This document shows positions 53,917-62,763 of a stretch of 64,000 nucleotides of DNA, in pieces. Both the position numbers and the translations under genes were made by a program. Under the pieces are notes generated by a model. The model worked only from the letters and a program-made list of their open reading frames with translations, had not been told where the DNA came from and searched no databases. Origin of the DNA: Mycolicibacterium sp. (lineage in GTDB: Bacteria; Actinomycetota; Actinomycetes; Mycobacteriales; Mycobacteriaceae); NCBI GenBank assembly GCA_020637165.1, contig JACJWN010000008.1, positions 124,001 to 188,000 on the forward strand. The letters are read 5' to 3'. The stretch's first letter is position 1; each line of letters opens with the position of its first letter.

Positions 53917-54174
53917 GTGAAGGCGCACTTGTCGGAGTCGGTGGCCAGTGTCGGCGAGCAGCACGAGCGGATCACGCTAACGTTGCCCGGGCGTCCCGCG
54001 GCGGTTCTTCTAGTCGTCGATGATCTGGAGTCACTCGAGGAAACAATTCCAGTGCTGTCCGACCTTACGGCGCTTCGCGCCCTCGGTGAGGACGAGGCCG
54101 AGATTGCCCGAGGCGAAGGGGAGAATATCGACAGCCTGACTGCAGCGATGCAAGCGCGCCGAGTTGGAAGGTGA
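53917..54174 (+). CDS. Phd/YefM-like antitoxin, start uncertain
   Basis: 85 aa from GTG 53917. The frame upstream also looks coding (RVTSEVSSLAEV, like a Phd N-terminus) but lacks ATG or GTG, so the native start may be lost. HLSESVASVGEQHERITLTL and AAVLLVVDDLESLEETIPVL are typical of Phd antitoxins. It overlaps the toxin start. Confidence 0.7.
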   Translation: MKAHLSESVASVGEQHERITLTLPGRPAAVLLVVDDLESLEETIPVLSDLTALRALGEDEAEIARGEGENIDSLTAAMQARRVGR

Positions 54175-54344
54175 TGACCGAGCGGTATGAGCCGACCATT
54201 GCGCCGACTGCGAAAAAGCAACTAGCCGAGCAACTTCCGGAATCGGTCGCTTCTACTGCCAATGAGTTCATCATCGGCGCACTGGTCGATAACCCGCTCC
54301 GTGTGGGCAAGCGGCTCCGGTCACCGTTGCATGATCGCTATAGC
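54174..54344 (+). pseudogene. RelE-like toxin, 5' fragment
   Basis: 57 codons remain: MTERYEPTIAPTAKKQLAEQ and VDNPLRVGKRLRSPLHDRYS, the RelE N-terminal half. After that the frame runs into unrelated oxidoreductase sequence, so the RxxYRV catalytic strand is missing. The toxin should be inactive while its antitoxin is intact. Confidence 0.75.
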
Positions 54345-54348
54345 CTCG

Positions 54349-54868
54349 TCGCACTTCGACGAGCTCTCGGCCGACATGATGAGTCCGTTGTTGCGGGTGC
54401 CCAACCATCCACTGGCGCTTGCCCGATTCGGTGCACCGACGGTGCTGCCGGCCAGCGTTCTGGCCCGAATTTTCCGCTCACCCCAGGCACGGGCATTGTT
54501 CGGGCGAGTGGCAGCACATGTCTTCCTTCCCTTGCATCTACCGATGACGTCGGTGATTGGCGTGGGCATCCTCACCGCGGGTCACCGCTACGGATGGGCA
54601 GTGGCCGAAGGCGGATCCCGAACCATCGCCGATGCTATGGCGGCAGCACTGACGCGTTCGGGCGGACGTATCGAGACCGGGCATCAGGATCCGCTCTGCG
54701 GCTGACCTGCCGCCTTCGGCGATCACGATGTTCGACTTGGCGGCCAAGGGCGTGTCCGGCATCGGCGACTACTACATCTGCTCCGCGCCCACCACACCCG
54801 GTCCAGGTGCGCACGGAATGTGTGGCTACCACGCGGTGAAGGCTGCGATCGATCACATCAGTTGCTGA
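54349..54868 (+). pseudogene. Phytoene desaturase-like FAD oxidoreductase remnant
   Basis: One frame reads SHFDELSADMMSPLLRVPNH and VGILTAGHRYGWAVAEGGSR. After a shift near 54703 a second frame gives DYYICSAPTTPGPGAHGMCG and stops at 54868. These are middle and end pieces of CrtI/NAD(P)-FAD-dependent oxidoreductases (PPG.G.HGMCG). The N-terminal FAD domain is absent and the first piece is joined to the relE fragment. Confidence 0.7.
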
Positions 54869-54926
54869 CAGCGTCAACAACTGAACACCGATGGGAAGCC
54901 GAGCGCTTTCCGCAGACATCAGATCT

Positions 54927-55043
54927 GGACAATCGTACGGTTCTCGGTTTCGCCACCTAAGAGTGGAAAAGCCCCTTCGCCAAGCACAGCGGAAAACTAC
55001 GAAATGTCTAGCCGCTTTACAGCGGTGTCGGTTCGGGAACCTG
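54927..55043 (+). repeat. Tn7-like left-type end, copy G (117 bp)
   Basis: The most decayed copy: the third site has lost about 10 bp and the tip reads CCTGCA. After five bases, ATTCTCGGATTCTGAC at 55049 may be the stump of a TCTCACG-type end. The 110 bp up to the CNNM gene hold nothing else. Confidence 0.65.
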
Positions 55044-55157
55044 CATTTAGATTCTCGGATTCTGACCGCGCTGTTCCGGGCGTTACTTCGATTGCGTTGC
55101 GCGTGTGCAGCGAGATTAACGATCGCCGCGGGCAGCAGGCCGTTTCTCGAGTCCGGG

Positions 55158-56177
55158 TCAGGCCGCTTTGTCGTCGTTGCTGGATTGCAGTAGTCGTTCG
55201 AGGACGTCGTTGAGGGTGATCAGTCCGATGACTTCTCCGGATTCGGTGACGGTGCAGAGGTGGCTACGTGTCTCACGCATCGTCTTGAGCGCCTCATAGA
55301 CAGGGACCGAGACATCAAGGGTCACGGCGGGGCGCATCAGGTCGCGCGCGGTGGTTTCTGTTGGTACCTGCAGGCTGTCGCGAACATGAACGACACCCTC
55401 GACGCGGCCGTTGCCCCGAACTAGCAGCCGTAGGTGGCCGGTTCGCTTGGCTGTGTCCTGAATGGACAAGCAGTTAGCCTGCGGCTCAACGCTGCTGGGT
55501 TGTGCGTTATGGCTGACCACATCACCGACGGTGAGGGCTTGCAGTGCGAGGGCTCTGCTGAGGTGACCGTGGTAGCGCTCGTCGAGAGTCCCCACGGTGG
55601 CGGAGTGCTCAACAAGTTGGCGGAGGGCATCCGGATCCTGTCCAGTGGTGACTTGATCGACGGGTTCGACGCCCACCTTGCGCAGACACCAGTTCGCGAG
55701 CCGATTGAGCTGAACGATCAGTGGGCGGGTTACCCACATGAAGGCGCGCATCGGGATCGCCAGCATCGTCGCGGATTTCTCCGGGTGGGCGATCGCCCAG
55801 GACTTCGGGGCCATCTCGCCAACCACCAAATGCAGGAACGTCACGATGATCAAGGCCAGGACGAACCCTGCGAGGTCGGCTAACCATGGTGGGGCCCCCC
55901 ACAGCCGGAAGGCGGGAGTGAGCCAGTGATGCACCGCCGGTTTGGTCACTGCGCCGAGGGCCAGGGTGCATACGGTGATGCCGAGTTGGGAACCGGCGAG
56001 CAGAACCGACAACTCCGAGGCGCTACGCAGTGCTGCCCGCGCAGCGCGGCTATGAGGGGCTGCGTCCTCCAGGCGGGAGCGGCGGGCGGCGATGAGCGCG
56101 AACTCCACGGCGACGAAAAACGCACTGGCGGCGATCAGTCCGGTGGTCACCAGGAGGAAGATCCATGGACTATTCAT
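55158..56177 (-). CDS. CNNM/CorC-type CBS-domain transporter (short form)
   Basis: 339 aa. The DUF21/CNNM membrane domain (IAASAFFVAVEFALIAARRS; GSQLGITVCTLALG; VGEMAPKSWAIAHPE) covers residues 1-190. A CBS pair follows (VHVRDSLQ; YEALKTMRETRSHLCTV). It lacks the C-terminal CorC domain. Relatives (Rv1841c type) act in Mg or other divalent ion homeostasis. It overlaps the next CNNM gene upstream by 4 nt. Confidence 0.88.
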   Translation of the reverse strand: MNSPWIFLLVTTGLIAASAFFVAVEFALIAARRSRLEDAAPHSRAARAALRSASELSVLLAGSQLGITVCTLALGAVTKPAVHHWLTPAFRLWGAPPWLADLAGFVLALIIVTFLHLVVGEMAPKSWAIAHPEKSATMLAIPMRAFMWVTRPLIVQLNRLANWCLRKVGVEPVDQVTTGQDPDALRQLVEHSATVGTLDERYHGHLSRALALQALTVGDVVSHNAQPSSVEPQANCLSIQDTAKRTGHLRLLVRGNGRVEGVVHVRDSLQVPTETTARDLMRPAVTLDVSVPVYEALKTMRETRSHLCTVTESGEVIGLITLNDVLERLLQSSNDDKAA

Positions 56178-57538
56178 TGCATCGCCCCGATATCGGAGTC
56201 GGCGTCGTCGAGCACAGCGACGAAGACAGAGCATGGGACGCGGCGCTCGATGCCCCGGACCTCCGCGCGCAGGAAACGTCGGACCGGCGCGATCCCCTGC
56301 GCCAGCTCAGCGGGGCGGGGGTCCAACGCGATGTCGACGGAGTCGCCGACGCCAGGTAGACCGCCGAACTCGGAGATGACCAAGCCAGCAAGGGTCTCGT
56401 AGGCACCTTCGGGCATTGCATGCCCCACTGTGCGGGCCACCTCGTCGAGGTGCACGTCACCGCGAAGCAGCCAACCGTCCTCGAGCCGGACAATCTCGTC
56501 ATCGACTGGATCGTGCTCGTCTGCGATCTCGCCGACGAGTTCCTCGGCCATGTCCTCGACGGTGAGGACACCGGCGAAACCGCCGTACTCGTCGATGACC
56601 AGGGCCATCTCTTCCTTGGTGTTGGCCAGTTGGGCGAGGACCAAGGGCAACGGCAAGGTCGTAGGCACGATGACGGGCCGTCGGCACACCGATCGCGCGG
56701 TGCCGGTCCGGCTTGCCTTCAGAAGGTCTTGGAGGTGCACCACGCCGAGTAGTTCATCGGGCGAGGTGTCGATCACCGGGTAGCGGGTGTGGCCGCCGGC
56801 CATCTTCGCCAGCATGGTTGTGATCGACTCGTCGGCGCTGACGACATCGACCTGTGCACGGGGAATCATCGCGTGTTCCGCCGTGCGGGTGGGGAAGTCG
56901 AGGATCCGATCGAGCAGGGTGGACAGTTCGGCCGGCAACTCGCCGGTCTGGCGCGATTCGGCGACGATGTGCTGGAGGTCGCGTGCGGTTGCAGAGTGCT
57001 CCACGTCATGGACTGGCTCGATACGTAGCGCGCGCAGCAAAAGGTTCGATGATGCGTCGAAGAGCTTGATCAGCCAGCCGAACAGTGCCAAATAGATTGT
57101 TGTGGATCGAGACAGCCGCCGGGCTACCGGTTCTGGGCGGGCGATCGCAAGATTCTTGGGAAACAACTCGCCGAACACCATCTGGACGACCGTTGAGAAC
57201 AGCACCCCCAGCACTGCGCCGATGGCCACTCCCATACCCGTCGGAACTCCCGCGCCGCCCAGGATGCCGCCGACGCCGTCGCCGATGAGTGGTTCGGCGA
57301 TGTACCCGACCAGCAGACCGGTGACGGTGATGCCCAGTTGCGCACCGGAGAGCATGAACGATGTGCGCCGGGTTATCTGCAGCGCCCGGCCCGCCGCGGC
57401 GTCACCCGCGTCGGCGAGTACCTTCAGCCGCGATCGGTCGACGGCCATGTAGGCGAATTCTTGAGCAACGAAATAACCGGTGAGAGCGGTAATCGCCAAG
57501 ACGACGAGAACTCCGAGACCGATACCCAGTCCGGTCAC
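56174..57538 (-). CDS. CNNM/CorC-type CBS-domain transporter (full form)
   Basis: 454 aa. DUF21 domain with GYFVAQEFAYMAVDRSRLK, SGAQLGITVTGLLVGYIAEP and FGELFPKNLAIARPEP. The CBS pair contains AMIPRAQVDVV and VIDEYGGFAGVLTVEDMAEE. A C-terminal CorC_HlyC domain follows (GWLLRGDVHLDEVARTVG; VISEFGGLPGVGD). It resembles Rv1842c, which is likewise adjacent to a shorter CNNM gene. Divalent cation efflux or Mg homeostasis inferred. Confidence 0.9.
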   Translation of the reverse strand: MTGLGIGLGVLVVLAITALTGYFVAQEFAYMAVDRSRLKVLADAGDAAAGRALQITRRTSFMLSGAQLGITVTGLLVGYIAEPLIGDGVGGILGGAGVPTGMGVAIGAVLGVLFSTVVQMVFGELFPKNLAIARPEPVARRLSRSTTIYLALFGWLIKLFDASSNLLLRALRIEPVHDVEHSATARDLQHIVAESRQTGELPAELSTLLDRILDFPTRTAEHAMIPRAQVDVVSADESITTMLAKMAGGHTRYPVIDTSPDELLGVVHLQDLLKASRTGTARSVCRRPVIVPTTLPLPLVLAQLANTKEEMALVIDEYGGFAGVLTVEDMAEELVGEIADEHDPVDDEIVRLEDGWLLRGDVHLDEVARTVGHAMPEGAYETLAGLVISEFGGLPGVGDSVDIALDPRPAELAQGIAPVRRFLRAEVRGIERRVPCSVFVAVLDDADSDIGAMQ

Positions 57539-58181
57539 GACCGGCGTCTCCGAAGCGCGGAGGCGGGGCTCTCAAAGCCGGGCCGGGGTCTTCGCGGTTT
57601 GCGCTTGGCGCGTCTCATCGCTCCTTCTGGTGCTCGTTGCTCCATAGATTCTGCCATGACAATCAGCAGGTTAGTTGTCCAAGACGCAGCAGCAATGGAC
57701 CCGATGCAGCCGAAAGAACTGAGAGGCAGTCGAAGCGCAACGGCCCCATTCGCGTCGGTCGACATGCGCCGAGCCGCACTCGCCCGCGGGTGCTAGGAAC
57801 TGCAGTGCACTTTGAGGCGGCAGGCGGCGCGAGCGATGGAGCATCCGGACAAAACCCCAGTTGAATCACACTGAAGATGCGGGAGAGACTGAGAACCTGC
57901 ATAGCCTCTTCGTCCCCTGCTTTCCCACCTGTTGGCGACAACTTCCTTACAAGGCAGCCGGTCTGGTTGAAGGCCCAAGAGCCGGGTGGCGAACACGCAG
58001 AAGATTTAACCGAGCAACAGACTCAGGCGGTGCACGCCGATCCGATCCAGCCGGACCGGTGAAGCTCAGCCCGACGCGCATGCCAGCTACCGAATCTTGC
58101 AAGCGGGCTAAGGTATGGCAGGCGATGGCTGAGTAGTTGTTACATGACCCATGCCGTGAGTATTAGCTGATGGGAGCGACC
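57539..58181. other. 643-bp intergenic region, no supported gene
   Basis: Short open frames occur on both strands, but none shows a domain or good start signal. It must hold the promoters of the divergent CNNM operon and the SDR gene. I looked for an M-box-like leader before the CNNM gene and could not support one. Confidence 0.5.
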
Positions 58182-58985
58182 ATGGCCCTGCCTGAACCAT
58201 CACCGGAATCGACCTGCTTGATCACCGGCGCGTCATCGGGTATCGGCGCCGAGATCGCTCGTGCGCTCGCCAAGCGTGGCCAGAACCTTGTTCTTCTCGC
58301 TAGGCGTGTCGACCGGCTCGAAAGCCTGGCATCCGAATTGTCCGACGAGTTCGGTGTCCGCGTCGAGGTACTCGGTTGCGACATCAGCGACCCGGCAGCG
58401 CGCGCCGAGGTGCCCGACCGTGTCGCCCAGCTCGGTCTCACCGTCGAGCTGCTGGTCAACAACGCGGGTTACGGCACGGCGGGCAAATTCGTCGAGCTCA
58501 ACCCCGAACGCGAGGTTGGCATGGTCCGCGTCAACATCGAGGCAGTCGTCGCGTTGTGCAGCGCGTTCGTTCCCCCCATGGTTGACCGCGGCCGTGGAGC
58601 GGTGCTCAACGTCGCCTCAACGATTGCCTTCCAACCGATGCCCGGTCAGGCCGGTTATGCAGCGACGAAAGCGTACGTGCTGTCCTTCACTCAGGCACTG
58701 CACACCGAGCTGCACGGGACCGGCGTTACTGCCACGGCGCTGTGCCCCGGGCCGGTCAAGACGGAGTTCATGGACGAGCCCGGCATGGAGGAGAGCGCAT
58801 CGGCGCTACCCAAGCCGATGTGGCTGGACCCGGCTGAGGTCGCCGAGGCCGGTGTCCGCGGCGTCGAGAGCGGCAATGGGATCGTCGTTCCCGGCGCGGC
58901 CAACGTCGTCACCCGCCTGATCGGCCGGCACACGCCGCGGTGGCTGCTGCTCAGCACGATCCGGCGGTTAACCGGCATCGGGTGA
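58182..58985 (+). CDS. Short-chain dehydrogenase/reductase
   Basis: 267 aa from ATG 58182, chosen because GGGAG lies 7 bp upstream; an in-frame ATG at 58170 is possible. It has TGASSGIG (cofactor), NNAG, a Ser in NVASTIAF and the catalytic YAATK. LCPGPVKTEFMDEPGM is the substrate loop. The Arg in ARRVDRL suggests NADP. Substrate unknown. The 58986-59232 gap holds no gene. Confidence 0.9.
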   Translation: MALPEPSPESTCLITGASSGIGAEIARALAKRGQNLVLLARRVDRLESLASELSDEFGVRVEVLGCDISDPAARAEVPDRVAQLGLTVELLVNNAGYGTAGKFVELNPEREVGMVRVNIEAVVALCSAFVPPMVDRGRGAVLNVASTIAFQPMPGQAGYAATKAYVLSFTQALHTELHGTGVTATALCPGPVKTEFMDEPGMEESASALPKPMWLDPAEVAEAGVRGVESGNGIVVPGAANVVTRLIGRHTPRWLLLSTIRRLTGIG

Positions 58986-59232
58986 AGCGACCGCGCTTGC
59001 CGAGCGGGGTGTTGATCGCGGGTCAAAGACGCGAAATGCCCTGTTGCCAAGGGAGATAGCGGTTTCCTGCGCCTCATCCAGGAGCCGCTAGGCTGCCGGG
59101 AGGCAGGGTGAAAAGCTCGCGGGACTTCTGCACCGCACGACTGAGACTCCCTACTCGGCGCGGCCATGTTCACGGCGAACGGCGAGTGCAATTCGGATGG
59201 CACACATTGCGGGATCTCGGCGGACCGCGGCG

Positions 59233-59946
59233 TCATGCGTACGGGTTGGCTGGGGCTTCGATCCGGTTGGTGGACTGGACCAGCAGGGTGGGTATCGACG
59301 TCGAATCCCCGTCGGTCTTGTCGGGGATGACGGTGCCTTCGACTCTTAGCCAGGTCTGGTCGGGGTAATTCCTCAGATCGGGGGTCGTCTGCCCGCGCAG
59401 GTGGATGCGGGCAAGTTGCGCGTCGGCGGCACAGCAGATGATCACCACCCTGCCCAGGTCCACGCCGTCGGCCTCCGGGAGCGTGAAGCCGATGACGGTG
59501 ATGAGGCGATCATCCAACGTCCCGGCGGTGTCCTGGGCCGCGCGGATCATCACCTCGGGAATCGCCACTTCGGGCGCGCGCCCGTCCGGCAGGGCAGGGA
59601 ACGGGCGGCGAAGCACCTCGGTCGACACGGCGGTGACCTTCGATGCGGCGGCCTCCGGGCGCAGGGCGGGCGGCGTCACGAAGATGAGCACGACGATCGG
59701 AACCATCAGCAGCCAGGCGATGGATCCGCTATGCGAGTGGCCGCCGTGATCGTCGTCGGGTCCGGACCCGCGCCGGATGTCGGCGGCCATCGACACCAGT
59801 GCCAACGCGATGACGATCACCGCGGTCAGAATCAGCCAGGGCAGCAGCGAGGCTTTGACGTAGCGGGTGTAGGCGCCGCCGATGGCGATCATGGCGGTCG
59901 CGATCCCGACCAGTAACAACAGCGTGTTCTCGGCTTCTCGGCTCAT
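59233..59946 (-). CDS. TIGR03943/YcgQ-like membrane protein
   Basis: 237 aa. Three or so membrane helices come first, with a His-rich loop (DDDHGGHSHSGS), then an exposed beta domain with ITVIGFTLPEADGVDLGRVV and a Cys pair (IICCAADAQ). This is the TIGR03943 partner of DUF318 permeases. Coupled by a 4-nt overlap to the permease gene. Zinc or cobalt handling is inferred from the Zur-like site and neighbours. Confidence 0.82.
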   Translation of the reverse strand: MSREAENTLLLLVGIATAMIAIGGAYTRYVKASLLPWLILTAVIVIALALVSMAADIRRGSGPDDDHGGHSHSGSIAWLLMVPIVVLIFVTPPALRPEAAASKVTAVSTEVLRRPFPALPDGRAPEVAIPEVMIRAAQDTAGTLDDRLITVIGFTLPEADGVDLGRVVIICCAADAQLARIHLRGQTTPDLRNYPDQTWLRVEGTVIPDKTDGDSTSIPTLLVQSTNRIEAPANPYA

Positions 59947-60938
59947 GCGCCGTGGCCCAGCACCAGTAGGCCGGCGGCTGTTGCCGCCACGGTGGCCACC
60001 ACGAACGTTGCGGGGGCGAATCGGATCGCGAAGGCACGACCGAACATTCCCGACTGCATTGCGAAGAGCTTGACGTCGATGGCCGGGCCGACGACGAGGA
60101 AGACCAGGCGGGGAACCAGGGGAACCATGGTCAGGCTCGCGGCCACGAACGCGTCGGCTTCCGAGCACAAAGAGAGCACCACCGCGAGCACGGCCATCAC
60201 CAACACGCCGAGCAGAAGTTGGCCCGCCAGATGCTCCATCAACCAGTCCGGGACTATCACGTGCAGCGCGGCCGCAGCGGCAGCTCCGATCACGAGATAG
60301 GACGCGGCCTGGATGAAGTCATGACGGGCTGCCTCGGTAAAGGTGTGCCAGCGGGAGCCCCGGCCGTCGATGGTGCGCGGTAGCCGTCGGGTGATCCATT
60401 CCGCGCGCCCCCAGCGGGACCAAGCCAGGCCCATGACGACCGCGGTGATCAAGGATGCGCCGACGCGGGCGAACACCATCTGAGGTTGGCCGGGGAACGC
60501 CACGACGGTGGAGACGACGACCACGGGGTTGATCGCAGGGGCGGCCAGCATGAACGTCAGGGCGGCTGCTCCCACAGCATCCTCACCGAATAGTCGACGG
60601 GCTATTGGAACCGAGCCGCATTCGCAACCGGGCAGTGCGGCACCGCTAGCGGCTGCGGTAAGCACCGCTGCCGCCGGTCGGCGGGGCAACCACCGGGACA
60701 GCCGCTCGGCAGTCACGAACACCGCGATCAGCGCACTCAGCACGACTCCCAGCGCCAGAAAGGGCAGGGCTTGGACGAAGATGCCGCTGAACACCGTGCC
60801 GGCTGTCGACAACGCCGCGCTGTCATAGACCGCGGCCCGCAGGGTGCTGCCCAGCAACGCGCAGGCCACCACCGCCGCAACCAAGACCGGCATGGACGCC
60901 GATTTCGTCAACCGGGCGGTTTTCACTGCGGCCACCAA
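59943..60938 (-). CDS. DUF318 (YcgR-like) permease
   Basis: 331 aa, about eight membrane helices. ALPGCECGSVPIARRL and CSEADAFVAASLTMVP are the signature Cys-containing motifs of the permease/DUF318 family. It is the first gene of a two-gene operon divergent from znuA. Such pairs lie in Zur regulons of actinobacteria and Bacillus, suggesting metallochaperone or zinc-related transport. Confidence 0.85.
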   Translation of the reverse strand: MVAAVKTARLTKSASMPVLVAAVVACALLGSTLRAAVYDSAALSTAGTVFSGIFVQALPFLALGVVLSALIAVFVTAERLSRWLPRRPAAAVLTAAASGAALPGCECGSVPIARRLFGEDAVGAAALTFMLAAPAINPVVVVSTVVAFPGQPQMVFARVGASLITAVVMGLAWSRWGRAEWITRRLPRTIDGRGSRWHTFTEAARHDFIQAASYLVIGAAAAAALHVIVPDWLMEHLAGQLLLGVLVMAVLAVVLSLCSEADAFVAASLTMVPLVPRLVFLVVGPAIDVKLFAMQSGMFGRAFAIRFAPATFVVATVAATAAGLLVLGHGA

Positions 60939-61004
60939 AACATTGTGACAGTCGAATCCTGCGTCTCTTCTCCAGCGCTGACGCGAGGCCCAGCGTCCGC
61001 GTCC

Positions 61005-61031
61005 GTATGAAAACGGTTACTATTTTCGTTT
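61005..61031. promoter_or_regulatory. Zur-like box between divergent zinc genes
   Basis: An AT-rich imperfect dyad (GAAAAC-N8-TATTTTC, preceded by TAT and followed by GTTTATGA) lies just before the znuA ATG. Actinobacterial Zur boxes centre on GAAAA..TTTTC. The spacing here is larger than in the consensus I recall, so the match is tentative. Confidence 0.5.
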
Positions 61032-61988
61032 ATGAAATCTTTCCGTCCGCGAATGATCGGCGTCTCGGCCGCGGCCATCGCCTTGATCGCGCCCCTCGGT
61101 CTGTCGGGGTGCTCGTCGCGGAACGGAGAGGAGCCCGCCGCGTCCTCCACCAACGCTGCAGCTAGTGGTGGATGCCCCACCACGCCGGTCAACGTCGTGG
61201 TCAGTGTGGATCAATGGGGCGATGTCGTGAAGGACTTGGGCGGTGATTGCGCCCAGGTGACGACTGTGTTGGCCAGTTCGTCGGTCGACCCTCATGACTT
61301 CGAACCCTCCCCGGCTGACGCCGTGACCTTCACAAAGGCGCAGCTCGTCGTCGTCAACGGAGTGGACTATGACTCTTGGGCCTCGAAGTTCGCCGCGACA
61401 TCGGCTCCAGATGCGCCGGTGGTGGATGCGGGTGTAGTGACCAAGACCGCGGCGGGCTCCAATCCGCACCTCTGGTACAGCCCGTCCGCGGTCGTTGCTG
61501 TTGCCGATGCCGTCACCGCCGCACTCGTGAAGCTGGCGCCGGAAGGGAAGAGCTATTTCACCGACCAGCGCGCGGCATTCAGCACCGGCCTGCAGCCGTA
61601 CGATAAATTGCTCGCCGATATCAAGGCAGGCGCGGCGGGCAAGACCTATGCGGCCACCGAGAGCGTCTTCGACTACACAGCAGAGGATGTCGGCCTGGTG
61701 AACGCGACGCCGGAGGGCTACAAGACGGCGTCGGCAAACGGCTCGGACCCCTCGCCGGCGGATCTTCAGGCGTTCCGTCGCGCGCTGGCGGATCGCAAGA
61801 TCGATGTTCTGATCTACAACACGCAGACGGAGGGCTCGGTCCCAGAGCAGCTCCGTTCGGCCGCTGAAGCTGCCAGCGTGCCGGTGGTCGAGGTGACCGA
61901 GACGGTGCCGCCGGGAACAACGTCATTCGAGACCTGGCAGGTTGCCCAGCTCACCGACCTGGCAAAGGCGCTCGGTGTCGCCGGGTGA
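61032..61988 (+). CDS. znuA: ZnuA/TroA-like zinc-binding lipoprotein
   Basis: 318 aa. The lipobox is LGLSGCS. Metal ligands are expected in SSVDPHDFEPSPAD (His), SNPHLWYSP (His), ATESVFDY (Glu, where a third His is common) and YNTQTEGS. No His-rich loop is present. It delivers zinc or manganese to ZnuB; zinc is preferred because of the flanking DUF318 genes and Zur-like site. It overlaps znuC by 14 nt. Confidence 0.87.
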   Translation: MKSFRPRMIGVSAAAIALIAPLGLSGCSSRNGEEPAASSTNAAASGGCPTTPVNVVVSVDQWGDVVKDLGGDCAQVTTVLASSSVDPHDFEPSPADAVTFTKAQLVVVNGVDYDSWASKFAATSAPDAPVVDAGVVTKTAAGSNPHLWYSPSAVVAVADAVTAALVKLAPEGKSYFTDQRAAFSTGLQPYDKLLADIKAGAAGKTYAATESVFDYTAEDVGLVNATPEGYKTASANGSDPSPADLQAFRRALADRKIDVLIYNTQTEGSVPEQLRSAAEAASVPVVEVTETVPPGTTSFETWQVAQLTDLAKALGVAG

Positions 61989-62763
61989 GCCGGAGTCCAC
62001 CGCCCCTGCGCTGGCGTTCGACGATGTCAGTGTGGTGCGCGGGGGGCATCTGCTCTGGTCGGAGGGCACGTTTGAGGTTCCCGTCGGCGGCATTGTCGCG
62101 GTCATCGGATCAAATGGGTCAGGCAAAACCAGCCTGCTCAAGGTGGTTCTGGGGCTGATACCCCCTGCGTCGGGTCACGTTCGTGTGCTGGGAAGGCCGC
62201 CGGGCGAGGTCAACGAGTTCATCGGCTATGTGCCGCAGAACTACGCGTCGTCGCCGGGGGACGCCATCCGCGTTTGCGATGCGGTGATGTTGGGTCTCAA
62301 CGGAACTCGGTGGGCGTTCGGACGCCCCACCCGCGAGGAGCGGCGGCGGGTCGCCGAGGTGCTGGACGCCGTCGATGCCCGGGCATTAGCCGGCCGTCGA
62401 CTCTCCGAGCTTTCCGGCGGGCAGCGCCAGCGCGTCGCGATCGCCGAGGCGCTGGCCGCCCGCCCGAAGATCCTGATCCTCGACGAGCCGCTGGCATCTT
62501 TGGACCTTCGGAATCAGCGCGAAATCGTTCAACTCCTCGATCGCCTCAATAGGCAACTCGGGGTGACGATTCTGGTCGTAGCCCATGATTTGAACCCGCT
62601 GCTAAGTGTGCTGAGTGGCGCGATCTATCTCTTGGATGGGCATGCGCACTTCGACGCGCTCGACGGGGTGGTCGAGGAAGAACTGCTCAGTCACCTCTAC
62701 GGAACCCCGATTCAGGTCGTCCGGACACCGCAGGGCGAGTTGTACATGAGGAGCACCCCGTGA
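61975..62763 (+). CDS. znuC: ZnuC-like ABC transporter ATPase
   Basis: 262 aa from GTG 61975. Walker A is IGSNGSGKTSLLK, the Q-loop YVPQNY, the signature LSGGQRQRVAIAEAL, Walker B ILILDEPLASLD, and the switch His VVAHDLN. It powers zinc import with ZnuA and ZnuB. A 4-nt overlap follows to znuB. Confidence 0.92.
   Translation: MSPGEPESTAPALAFDDVSVVRGGHLLWSEGTFEVPVGGIVAVIGSNGSGKTSLLKVVLGLIPPASGHVRVLGRPPGEVNEFIGYVPQNYASSPGDAIRVCDAVMLGLNGTRWAFGRPTREERRRVAEVLDAVDARALAGRRLSELSGGQRQRVAIAEALAARPKILILDEPLASLDLRNQREIVQLLDRLNRQLGVTILVVAHDLNPLLSVLSGAIYLLDGHAHFDALDGVVEEELLSHLYGTPIQVVRTPQGELYMRSTP

Noticed and set aside
57539-57700. Mg-sensing (M-box-like) leader before the CNNM operon
   Set aside because: No conserved core could be recognised by eye.
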